Source: Niveispirillum sp.
Lineage (GTDB): Bacteria; Pseudomonadota; Alphaproteobacteria; Azospirillales; Azospirillaceae
Reading direction: 5' to 3'
Length of the DNA: 5,074 bases
Assembly: GCA_016463045.1 (NCBI GenBank)
Contig: JAEMSB010000371.1
Coordinates: 1 to 5,074 of the forward strand
Shown: piece after piece, positions 1-4,946 of the stretch
Position numbering within the stretch: position 1 is the stretch's first letter
Layout: each line of letters opens with the position of its first letter
Position numbers and translations under genes: made by a program
Notes under the pieces: model-generated
What the model was told of the DNA's origin: nothing
The model's input: only the letters and a program-made list of their open reading frames with translations
The model's database searches: none

Positions 1-752
1 CCCCAGAGCATATAATTCACATCCAGATCCTTGGCGGCCAGACTGAACCGGTCGGAGATGGGGTTATAGGCGACGCCCGTCACCTCCCGTACCTCCACGC
101 CTGCCCGGCGCAGCGTGCCGGTCAGTTCCGACGGCTTCAGGAAACGTTTCCAGTCATGGGTACCGCGCGGCAGCCAGCGCAGCACATATTCCGCCGCCAC
201 GATGCCGAACAGAAAACTTTTTGCAGTGCGGTTCAAGGTGGCCATGAAGACCAGCCCGCCGGGCCGGGCCAGTCCCGCGACGGTACGCACGAACAGATCG
301 ACATCGGCTACATGCTCGACAATCTCCATGGCCAGGACCACGTCGAACTGTTCCCCACTTGCCGCCAGATCCTCCGCCGTCGTGGCGCGGTAATCGACGG
401 TTACGCCGGTTTCGGTGGCGTGTGCCGCCGCCGTCTTCACATTCTTTTCCGCCGCATCGATGCCCGTGACCGTCGCGCCCAGCCGTGCCAGCGGTTCCGA
501 CAGCAGCCCGCCGCCGCAGCCCACATCCAGGATGCGGATACCGTCCAGAGGACGGGTGGCATGGGGATCGCGGTCATGCGCTTTGCAGATCACATCACGC
601 AGCCAGGCCAGACGCACCGGATTGAACTTGTGCAGCGGCCGGAACTTGCCCGCCGGGTCCCACCATTCGGCGGCGATACGGCTGAACCGTTCGATCTCTG
701 CCGGATCGACGGTGGTACGGGGCTGGGCCTGGGCGTTGGCTGCGGCGTTCAT
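1..752 (-). CDS. ubiG: Ubiquinone biosynthesis O-methyltransferase UbiG (3' end cut by window edge)
   Basis: UbiG is a SAM-dependent enzyme that carries out both O-methylation steps of ubiquinone synthesis: the polyprenyl-hydroxyphenol intermediate and the last step from demethylubiquinone. It acts at the inner face of the cytoplasmic membrane. The 250 visible residues show the class I methyltransferase fold: motif I LDVGCGGGLLSEPLA at residues 75-89, the acidic end of strand 2 in VTGIDAAEKNV (95-105), MEIVEHVADVDLF (142-154), and the UbiG-typical TLNRTAKSF (172-180) and WKRFLKPSEL (201-210). The N-terminal EWWDPAGKFRPLHKFNPVR (29-47) is also characteristic. The reading frame is intact to the edge and ends in DLDVNYMLW; family members are about 240-255 residues, so only a few codons should be missing. 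The start at 752 is favoured by a GGGAG site 9 nt upstream. Divergent neighbourhood with lysC is common in Alphaproteobacteria. Family assignment is strong. Confidence 0.95.
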   Translation of the reverse strand, partial: MNAAANAQAQPRTTVDPAEIERFSRIAAEWWDPAGKFRPLHKFNPVRLAWLRDVICKAHDRDPHATRPLDGIRILDVGCGGGLLSEPLARLGATVTGIDAAEKNVKTAAAHATETGVTVDYRATTAEDLAASGEQFDVVLAMEIVEHVADVDLFVRTVAGLARPGGLVFMATLNRTAKSFLFGIVAAEYVLRWLPRGTHDWKRFLKPSELTGTLRRAGVEVREVTGVAYNPISDRFSLAAKDLDVNYMLW

Positions 753-759
753 GGTTCAT

Positions 760-766
760 CTCTCCC
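760..766 (-). promoter_or_regulatory. Ribosome binding site of ubiG
   Basis: Read on the minus strand, this is GGGAGAG, with GGGAG ending 9 nt before the ATG at 752. An out-of-frame ATG at 759 overlaps its edge and is too close to use it. The site therefore decides the ubiG start. Confidence 0.6.
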
Positions 767-811
767 GGACTTCGGCAAACGGCATAGCAAAGCTGGGACG
801 GCCTGTCGCGG

Positions 812-817
812 GGTCAA
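812..817 (-). promoter_or_regulatory. Possible -35 element for ubiG
   Basis: On the minus strand this reads TTGACC, matching five of six positions of the sigma-70 -35 consensus, about 60 bp upstream of the ubiG start. The matching -10 is poor: AGCTTT lies 17 bp downstream and carries little resemblance. The element is suggested only by the -35 match and its position in the divergent gap. Confidence 0.25.
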
Positions 818-828
818 TAGGACGCGCG

Positions 829-845
829 GGCGTGCGCACCACGCC
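829..845. repeat. Inverted repeat in the ubiG-lysC intergenic region
   Basis: GGCGTG (829-834) and CACGCC (840-845) are perfect complements separated by 5 nt. The centre also contains the 8-bp palindrome GTGCGCAC (832-839). It lies between the two divergent genes and could be an operator or a small hairpin. In GC-rich DNA such short repeats also occur by chance, and no regulator is implied by the sequence. Confidence 0.35.
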
Positions 846-910
846 GCTTCATGGGTGCAGTGCGATGGGTGCGCCTTGCGGCCCATGGTGCGTCGGGTTA
901 TGGATAGCCC

Positions 911-926
911 GCTCCGGCACCGGAGC
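911..926. repeat. Perfect 7-bp inverted repeat upstream of lysC
   Basis: GCTCCGGCACCGGAGC has 7-bp perfect arms with a 2-bp spacer and lies 40 bp before the lysC start. The tight spacer fits a dimeric protein site better than an RNA hairpin, although a 5-bp stem with a 6-nt loop is possible. It is not followed by a T-run, so it is not a terminator. A weak promoter upstream (TTGCGG at 876-881, 17 bp, TATGGA at 899-904) would start transcription near 911 and put the repeat at the very start of the lysC message; that promoter is speculative. Confidence 0.4.
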
Positions 927-965
927 CTTTGCGAAAATTACCCTGACCCTTGATGGAATGGCGTT

Positions 966-2201
966 ATGGCGCGACTTGTCCTGAAATTCGGTGGCACCTC
1001 GGTCGGCGATATCGAGCGGATCAAGAATGTCGCTAAAAAGGTGAAACAGGAGGTCGATGCCGGGCACGAGGTGGCCGTCGTCGTCTCCGCCATGTCGGGC
1101 GTGACCAACCAGCTGGTCGATTACTGCAAGCAGATCGCCAAGGTTCATGATCAGGCCGAATATGACGCCGTCGTCGCGTCCGGCGAACAGGTGACGTCGG
1201 GCCTGCTGGCCATCGCGCTGCAGGAAATCGGCATCCCCGCCCGTTCCTGGCAGGGCTGGCAGATCCCGTTGATCGCCGATGACACGCATGGCAAGTCCCG
1301 GATCGAGCGGATCGACACCACGAACCTGTCGGACAACATGTCCACGGGCGTGGTCGGCGTCGTCGCCGGCTTCCAGGGCGTGACGGAGAAGGGCCGGATC
1401 GCCACGCTGGGCCGTGGCGGTTCCGATACCTCGGCGGTGGCGTTGGCTGCGGCCTTGAAAGCTGACCGCTGCGACATTTATACCGATGTCGACGGCGTCT
1501 ATACGACCGATCCCCGCATCGTGAAGTCGGCGCGCAAGCTGCACCGCGTCACGTATGAGGAAATGCTGGAAATGGCGTCGCTGGGCGCCAAGGTCTTGCA
1601 GACACGGTCGGTCGAGATGGCCATGAAGCACCATGTGCGGGTGCAGGTATTGTCAACTTTTGAACAGGCGGCTGGCTCCGAACTGCCCGGCACCCTGGTC
1701 GTGGACGAGGATGAGATCGTGGAACAGGAACTGGTCAGCGGCATCGCCTATAGCCGGGACGAGGCGAAGATCACCCTGATTGGCGTGGAAGACCAGCCGG
1801 GCGTGGCCGCCCGCATCTTCGGGCCCCTGACGGACGCCGCCATCAATGTCGACATGATCGTGCAGAACGTGTCGGAAGATGGCCGCACCACCGACATGAC
1901 CTTCACGGTCGGCAAGGCCGATATCGACCGCGCGGTCCAGGTTCTGGAAAAGTCCAAGGACACGCTGAACTATCGCCGCCTCGTGTCGGACGCGAACGTC
2001 GTGAAGGTGTCGGTGATCGGCGTCGGCATGCGCTCCCACGCCGGTGTCGCCCAGCGCATGTTCAAGGCGCTGGCCGACCGTGGCATCAATATCCAGGTTA
2101 TCAGCACCAGCGAGATCAAGGTCTCCGTCCTGATCGCCGAGGAATATACCGAACTGGCCCTGCGCTCCCTGCACACGGCCTATGGTCTGGATAAGGCGTA
2201 A
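966..2201 (+). CDS. lysC: Aspartate kinase (aspartokinase), monofunctional, with two ACT domains
   Basis: This cytoplasmic enzyme phosphorylates aspartate to 4-phospho-aspartate, the committed step towards diaminopimelate, lysine, threonine, methionine and isoleucine. The product is 411 residues, the usual length for monofunctional aspartokinases. The amino-acid kinase domain (about 1-245) carries KFGGTSV (7-13), SAMSGVTNQL (41-50), ASGEQ (71-75), TLGRGGSDT (147-155) and YTDVDGVYTTDPR (172-184), which bind ATP and aspartate. Two ACT domains follow, about 268-330 (ITLIGVEDQPGVAARIF) and 345-408 (VKVSVIGVGMRSHAGVA, QVISTSEIKVSVLI); in this family they bind lysine and/or threonine for feedback inhibition. 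No homoserine dehydrogenase is fused. The start has only a weak Shine-Dalgarno match (GGA about 8 nt upstream), but the protein begins at the conserved MxRLVLKFGGTSV. It is transcribed away from ubiG and closed by a strong terminator, so it looks monocistronic. Confidence 0.97.
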   Translation: MARLVLKFGGTSVGDIERIKNVAKKVKQEVDAGHEVAVVVSAMSGVTNQLVDYCKQIAKVHDQAEYDAVVASGEQVTSGLLAIALQEIGIPARSWQGWQIPLIADDTHGKSRIERIDTTNLSDNMSTGVVGVVAGFQGVTEKGRIATLGRGGSDTSAVALAAALKADRCDIYTDVDGVYTTDPRIVKSARKLHRVTYEEMLEMASLGAKVLQTRSVEMAMKHHVRVQVLSTFEQAAGSELPGTLVVDEDEIVEQELVSGIAYSRDEAKITLIGVEDQPGVAARIFGPLTDAAINVDMIVQNVSEDGRTTDMTFTVGKADIDRAVQVLEKSKDTLNYRRLVSDANVVKVSVIGVGMRSHAGVAQRMFKALADRGINIQVISTSEIKVSVLIAEEYTELALRSLHTAYGLDKA

Positions 2202-2211
2202 GCGCTTATCC
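2189..2211. repeat. Inverted repeat across the lysC stop codon
   Basis: GGATAAG (2189-2195) and CTTATCC (2205-2211) are perfect 7-bp complements with a 9-nt loop, and inside lies the 10-bp palindrome TAAGCGCTTA (2199-2208), which includes the TAA stop. It sits just before the terminator hairpin. It may add 3'-end structure to the message or be coincidence. Confidence 0.35.
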
Positions 2212-2221
2212 GTTCCACAGC

Positions 2222-2260
2222 AAAGGCCCGGCCCGGAAACGGTGCCGGGCCTTTTCATTT
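2222..2260 (+). terminator. Rho-independent terminator of lysC
   Basis: An 11-bp perfect stem is formed by AAAGGCCCGGC (2222-2232) and GCCGGGCCTTT (2244-2254). The loop folds further as CCG-GAAA-CGG with one unpaired T at 2243, giving a GNRA-like GAAA cap. A T-rich tail (TTTTCATTT, 2252-2260) follows. It lies 20 bp after the lysC stop and separates lysC from the flavoprotein gene. Because the stem is flanked by A's and T's it may also work in reverse. Confidence 0.9.
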
Positions 2261-2272
2261 GGCTGGCGCCCC

Positions 2273-2301
2273 TTGACCGGGCACAGCCCCGGCGGTAGTG
2301 A
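2273..2301 (+). promoter_or_regulatory. Possible promoter of the nitronate monooxygenase-like gene
   Basis: TTGACC (2273-2278) matches five of six -35 positions. TAGTGA (2296-2301), 17 bp downstream, keeps only the initial TA of the -10 consensus. The pair lies between the lysC terminator and the next gene, where a promoter is needed, and would give a 5' leader of about 35 nt. GAAGGG at 2329-2334, 9 nt before the ATG, is the ribosome binding site. Confidence 0.35.
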
Positions 2302-2343
2302 ACGCCGACCATTCGGCAGTCAAATATTGAAGGGTCCGTCACC

Positions 2344-3366
2344 ATGACCGCTCGCCATCATCTGGATCAGCTCTGGTCGCGGGGCCGTGATTATCTGGGT
2401 ACCGATCTCGCCATCATGGGCGGGGCCATGACCTGGGTGTCGGACCGTGCGCTGGTGGCGGCCATTTCCAATGCCGGCGGCTTTGGCGTCATCGCGTCCG
2501 GGTCGATGTCGCCTGACTTGCTGCGCGATGAAATCCGGGGTACGCAGGCCCTGACCACGAAGCCCTTCGGCGTCAACCTGATCACCCTGCATCCGCAGTT
2601 GGATCAACTGGTGCAGGTCTGCCTGGAAGAGAAGGTGGGCCATATCGTGCTGGCCGGTGGTCTGCCGCCCGCCACCGCCATCAAGGCGGCGCGCGATGGT
2701 GGGGCCAAGGTCATGTGCTTTGCCCCCGCCCTGGTCATCGCCAAGAAGCTGATCCGCAGCGGTGCCGACGCCATCGTGATCGAGGGCAGCGAGGCGGGTG
2801 GCCATATCGGCCCTGTCTCCACCTCCGTCCTGGCCCAGGAGATCCTGCCGGAAATCCGCGATGTGCCCGTGTTCGTGGCGGGCGGCATCGGGCGGGGGGA
2901 GGCCATTGTCTCCTACCTGGAAATGGGGGCCGCCGGCGTGCAGCTGGGTACCCGTTTCGTCTGCGCCAGCGAATGCCGCGCGCATCCGAAGTTCAAGCAG
3001 GCCTTCATCCGGGGCAGTGCGCGTGACGCGGTGGCCAGCGTGGCGCTGGACAGCCGCTTCCCCGTCATCCCCGTCCGCGCCCTGCAGAATGAGGGCACCA
3101 AGCGCTTCATGGACAAGCAGCGTGAGGTGATCGCGCGCTTTGATGCAGGTGAACTGGACCAGAAGGAAGCCCAGCTGGAGATCGAGCATTACTGGGCCGG
3201 CGCCCTGCGCCGTGCGGTCATCGATGGCGATGTCGAGAACGGTTCGCTGATGGCCGGTCAGTCGGTGGGCATGGTCACCAAGGAACAGCCCGTTTCCGAG
3301 ATTTTGGCCGATCTTCTGTCGCAGGCGGAAGCCGCCGTGGCGGCACGTCGGGGTGCTGCGGCCTGA
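2344..3366 (+). CDS. Nitronate monooxygenase / FabK-like FMN-dependent flavoprotein
   Basis: The 340-residue product is a TIM-barrel flavoprotein of the nitronate monooxygenase (2-nitropropane dioxygenase) superfamily, which also contains FabK enoyl-ACP reductases. Visible motifs, in order: GGAMTWVSD (26-34) and NAGGFGVIASG (43-53) near the N-terminal FMN pocket, KPFGVNLI (73-80), IEGSEAGGHIG (146-156) with His154 at the catalytic-base position, VFVAGGIGRGEAI (176-188) and GVQLGTRF (198-205) for FMN phosphate. The C-terminal NGSLMAGQSVGMV (299-311) recurs in both subgroups. It should be cytosolic, as there is no signal peptide or membrane segment. Nitronate detoxification is the default guess, but the sequence alone does not separate this from a FabK-like reductase or another FMN enzyme. 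A GAAGGG site 9 nt upstream supports the start. The gene ends 4 bp from the stop of the convergent regulator. The tail (326-340) is Ala-rich and probably disordered. Confidence 0.88.
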   Translation: MTARHHLDQLWSRGRDYLGTDLAIMGGAMTWVSDRALVAAISNAGGFGVIASGSMSPDLLRDEIRGTQALTTKPFGVNLITLHPQLDQLVQVCLEEKVGHIVLAGGLPPATAIKAARDGGAKVMCFAPALVIAKKLIRSGADAIVIEGSEAGGHIGPVSTSVLAQEILPEIRDVPVFVAGGIGRGEAIVSYLEMGAAGVQLGTRFVCASECRAHPKFKQAFIRGSARDAVASVALDSRFPVIPVRALQNEGTKRFMDKQREVIARFDAGELDQKEAQLEIEHYWAGALRRAVIDGDVENGSLMAGQSVGMVTKEQPVSEILADLLSQAEAAVAARRGAAA

Positions 3367-3370
3367 AGGC

Positions 3371-4114
3371 TCACGCCCCCTCGGCCAGTTCCTGCAGGAT
3401 CTCCATATCGTTCAGGCGGACCTTGCCGCCTTCCAGCAGGGAGATGGCGCGGCTGGTCTTCAGCTGCGTGAAGGTGCGGCTGACCGTTTCGGTGGTCAGG
3501 CCCAGATAGTCGGCAATGTCCGACCGGCTCATCGGTACATGCACCGGATTCTCGGCATAGCCGCGCCGCCGGGCCCGTTCCGACAGCATCAGCAGGAAGG
3601 ATGCGATACGCTCCTTGGCGTTCTTGCGGCCCAGCAGCAGCATCTGGTCCTGGGCCGCCGCCAGCTCGCTGGACGCCATGGCGAACAGGCGGCGCTGCAT
3701 CTTGGGATAATCTTCCAGCAGCCCTTCCAGGCGGCGGCGGGGGAAGCGGCAGAGCGTGGCCGGCGTCACCGACTCGGCCGAATAGGCATAGGTATCGTTG
3801 ATCGACAGGCCCAGGAAATCACCGGGCAGCAGGAACCCCGTGATCTGTCGCCGCCCATCGGGCAGCAGCTTGTAAAGCTTCATGGTGCCGGCGGTGACGT
3901 TGAACAGGGTGTCGGCCCCATCACCCTCTGCGAACAGGGTATGGCCGGCATCGACCTTCACCGAAACGAGGATATCGGCCAGCCGCTTCAACTCGTCCGC
4001 TTCCAGGGCGGAGCAGACCGACATGCTGCGCACCGGGCAGGCATTGCACGGCGAAACATCAATACGGGCCGCGACAGCGCTTTCCCGAGTGCATGCATGT
4101 TCAGCCAACGCCAT
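3371..4114 (-). CDS. fnr: FNR-type oxygen-responsive transcriptional regulator (Crp/Fnr family, [4Fe-4S])
   Basis: The 247-residue product is a global regulator of the FNR/FnrN/AadR group. It binds DNA as a dimer when an oxygen-labile [4Fe-4S] cluster is intact. Cluster ligands are Cys23, Cys26, Cys34 (C-x2-C-x7-C) and Cys122; Cys122 aligns without gaps to the fourth ligand of E. coli FNR. Next come a cyclic-nucleotide-like beta barrel (about 40-125), the dimerisation helix with QDQMLLLGRKNAKERIASFLL (155-175), and a winged helix-turn-helix, SRSDIADYLGLTTETVSR (196-213). Its E-T-V-S-R recognition helix (E209, S212, R213) predicts binding to TTGAT-N4-ATCAA, and exactly such a box lies 196 bp upstream. 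The start at 4114 has a G-run (GGGGGG) 6 nt upstream and gives the normal family length. An in-frame ATG at 4252 would add 46 residues with atypical codons and no ribosome site, so I rejected it. The symbol is given by family; fnrN/fnrL/aadR are alternatives. Confidence 0.93.
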   Translation of the reverse strand: MALAEHACTRESAVAARIDVSPCNACPVRSMSVCSALEADELKRLADILVSVKVDAGHTLFAEGDGADTLFNVTAGTMKLYKLLPDGRRQITGFLLPGDFLGLSINDTYAYSAESVTPATLCRFPRRRLEGLLEDYPKMQRRLFAMASSELAAAQDQMLLLGRKNAKERIASFLLMLSERARRRGYAENPVHVPMSRSDIADYLGLTTETVSRTFTQLKTSRAISLLEGGKVRLNDMEILQELAEGA

Positions 4115-4127
4115 GTGAGGCCCCCCG

Positions 4128-4139
4128 ATATAAATAATG
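4128..4139 (-). promoter_or_regulatory. AT-rich -10-like element near the fnr start
   Basis: On the minus strand this reads CATTATTTATAT, the most AT-rich run of the window, and contains several -10-like hexamers (CATTAT matches four of six). It lies 13-25 nt before the fnr ATG, so transcripts would have a very short leader. No good -35 is seen at 16-18 bp, so the fnr promoter remains uncertain. Confidence 0.3.
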
Positions 4140-4309
4140 CCCCCGGTTTTCCACCGAAGGGAAGAATGCGCCTTTTGGAAACGATCCACAACGCGCAACA
4201 AGGCCGGTGGAGCACTTCCAGTCATGTCCGCCAGCCAATTGAAGGATTTCATAATGGTTGGCTGATGAACACATATCCAGAGGTCTAGGCTTAACCGCGT
4301 GAGCGCGCC

Positions 4310-4323
4310 TTGATCCAGATCAA
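4310..4323. promoter_or_regulatory. FNR box (binding site for FNR/FixK-type regulator)
   Basis: TTGATCCAGATCAA is a perfect match to the TTGAT-N4-ATCAA consensus, with 6-bp arms TTGATC and GATCAA around CA. Its centre is 4316.5. A class II arrangement (centre at -41.5) predicts a plus-strand start near 4358, with a possible -10 (TTAACG, 4346-4351), leading into the GNAT-like gene. The mirror arrangement predicts a minus-strand start near 4275, with TAGACC (4287-4282) as -10, leading into fnr. Which direction is used cannot be told from sequence. The regulator made next door has the recognition residues for this site. Confidence 0.88.
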
Positions 4324-4437
4324 AGCGCGACCATCGGCATATCGGTTAACGATGGGGGACCGCCCGTGCACACGCACGTTAGCCTTGTTCAGACAGACAG
4401 AGACATTGCCGTGCTTATCTCGCCGGAACGGGTGACC

Positions 4438-4893
4438 ATGTCCGACCGTTTTTCCGTCAAGCCGCTGGACCGCCGCCGCATCGATCAGGCCTGGCCCCTG
4501 GTGCAGACGGGCCGCGCCGCCGATGACCGCGAGGCCTGGCGCCATTATGCCGGCCTGCTGCTGGGTACCGCAGAGGGCGGCATCCGGACCGTGGAGGGCG
4601 ACCATGGCTATATCCATGGCATCTACGCCTATCAGGTCCTGCCCAGCCCCCGGCATGGCAAGGTCTTCCAGGTCGACATGTTCCTGGCGCTGGACCTGAT
4701 CGAGCCGGAAGCCGCCATCGATGTCCTGCTGAACGACATGGATGTGGTGGCCCGCGATCTGGGCTGCAACGCGGTGCATCTGCACCTGCCGCAGCGGGAA
4801 GGCATCGGGACCAGCGTGTCGGTGGCCCTGGCCCGTGCTCTGGAGCATGGCCACTACCGCGAGGATCTGCGCCTGTGCCGACCGCTGGCCTGA
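4438..4893 (+). CDS. Uncharacterised protein, GNAT acetyltransferase-like
   Basis: I do not recognise a named gene. The 151-residue product begins SVKPLDRRRIDQAWPLV (6-22), which resembles the first strand and helix of GNAT N-acetyltransferases. The middle GYIHGIYAYQVLPSPRHGKVFQVDMFLAL (57-85) looks like the antiparallel core strands, and AAIDVLLNDMDVVARDLGCNAVHLHLP (92-118) like the following helix and strand 5. The R/Q-x-x-G-x-G/A loop that grips acetyl-CoA is missing between strand 4 and the helix, where LDLIEPEA stands, so catalysis is doubtful. No signal peptide or membrane segment is visible, so it is probably cytosolic. I chose the ATG at 4438, preceded by GGAACGGGTGACC. A GTG at 4366, with GGGGG 7 nt upstream, would give 175 residues, but its added 24 codons are atypical. 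The FNR box upstream suggests oxygen control. Confidence 0.75.
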   Translation: MSDRFSVKPLDRRRIDQAWPLVQTGRAADDREAWRHYAGLLLGTAEGGIRTVEGDHGYIHGIYAYQVLPSPRHGKVFQVDMFLALDLIEPEAAIDVLLNDMDVVARDLGCNAVHLHLPQREGIGTSVSVALARALEHGHYREDLRLCRPLA

Positions 4894-4912
4894 CCGGCAG
4901 CGACGGCGCTTG

Positions 4913-4939
4913 TTGACCGGGCGGGGGCGGCGGTATTTT
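4913..4939 (+). promoter_or_regulatory. Possible promoter of the rRNA methyltransferase gene
   Basis: TTGACC (4913-4918) is a good -35. TATTTT (4934-4939) matches four of six -10 positions, but the spacer is only 15 bp. The -10 ends 7 nt before the ATG at 4947, so transcription would begin at or beside the start codon. It lies in the 53-bp gap after the GNAT-like gene, in which I see no terminator. Confidence 0.35.
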
Positions 4940-4946
4940 CCGCGCC

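Larger units (their letters stand above)
4115..4437. other. Divergent intergenic control region between fnr and the GNAT-like gene
   Basis: This 323-bp region is less GC-rich than the flanking genes. It holds the FNR box at 4310-4323, an AT-rich stretch at 4128-4139 close to the fnr start, and a possible -10 near 4346-4351 on the plus strand. Open frames extend into it from both sides (to 4252 minus and to a GTG at 4366 plus), but both extensions use many A/T-ending codons (ACT, GGA, AGT; ACA, AGA, CTT, GTT) unlike the genes themselves, so I treat it as noncoding. Confidence 0.7.

Noticed and set aside
885..953. 22-codon frame before lysC as an attenuation leader peptide
   Set aside because: It contains no lysine, threonine or isoleucine codons, and no alternative terminator hairpin follows it.
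753..965. Lysine riboswitch upstream of lysC
   Set aside because: The 213-bp gap lacks the extended multi-helix pattern and the terminator or sequestering hairpin expected of an L-box. Only short inverted repeats are present.
849..1634. Long open frame on the minus strand opposite lysC
   Set aside because: It mirrors lysC codons in GC-rich DNA, is rich in His, Arg, Gly and Asp with no recognisable motif, and overlaps a certain gene.
1653..2345. Open frame of 230 codons on the minus strand opposite the ACT domains of lysC
   Set aside because: It is a shadow of lysC; it would also read through the lysC terminator hairpin, and its composition is not protein-like.
2320..3189. Open frame of 289 codons antisense to the flavoprotein gene
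   Set aside because: It is an antisense shadow of a gene with clear conserved motifs; there is no ribosome site or recognisable domain.
4115..4252. N-terminal extension of the FNR regulator from an ATG at 4252
   Set aside because: There is no ribosome site; the codons are A/T-ending unlike the gene body, and the added 46 residues are not typical of the family. The ATG at 4114 gives normal length.
3353..4288. Open frame of 311 codons on the plus strand opposite fnr
   Set aside because: The opposite strand encodes an unmistakable FNR protein; this frame is Gln/Gly/Arg-rich with no motif.
4352..4435. 27-codon upstream frame ending 2 nt before the ATG at 4438
   Set aside because: It lacks a ribosome site and recognisable content. 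The close stop-start spacing is notable, but there is no positive evidence of translation.
4366..4437. GTG start for the GNAT-like gene, adding 24 residues
   Set aside because: A G-run precedes it, but the codons (ACA, AGA, CTT, GTT, ATT) differ from the rest of the gene, and the GNAT-like first strand begins right after the ATG at 4438. Kept only as an alternative.
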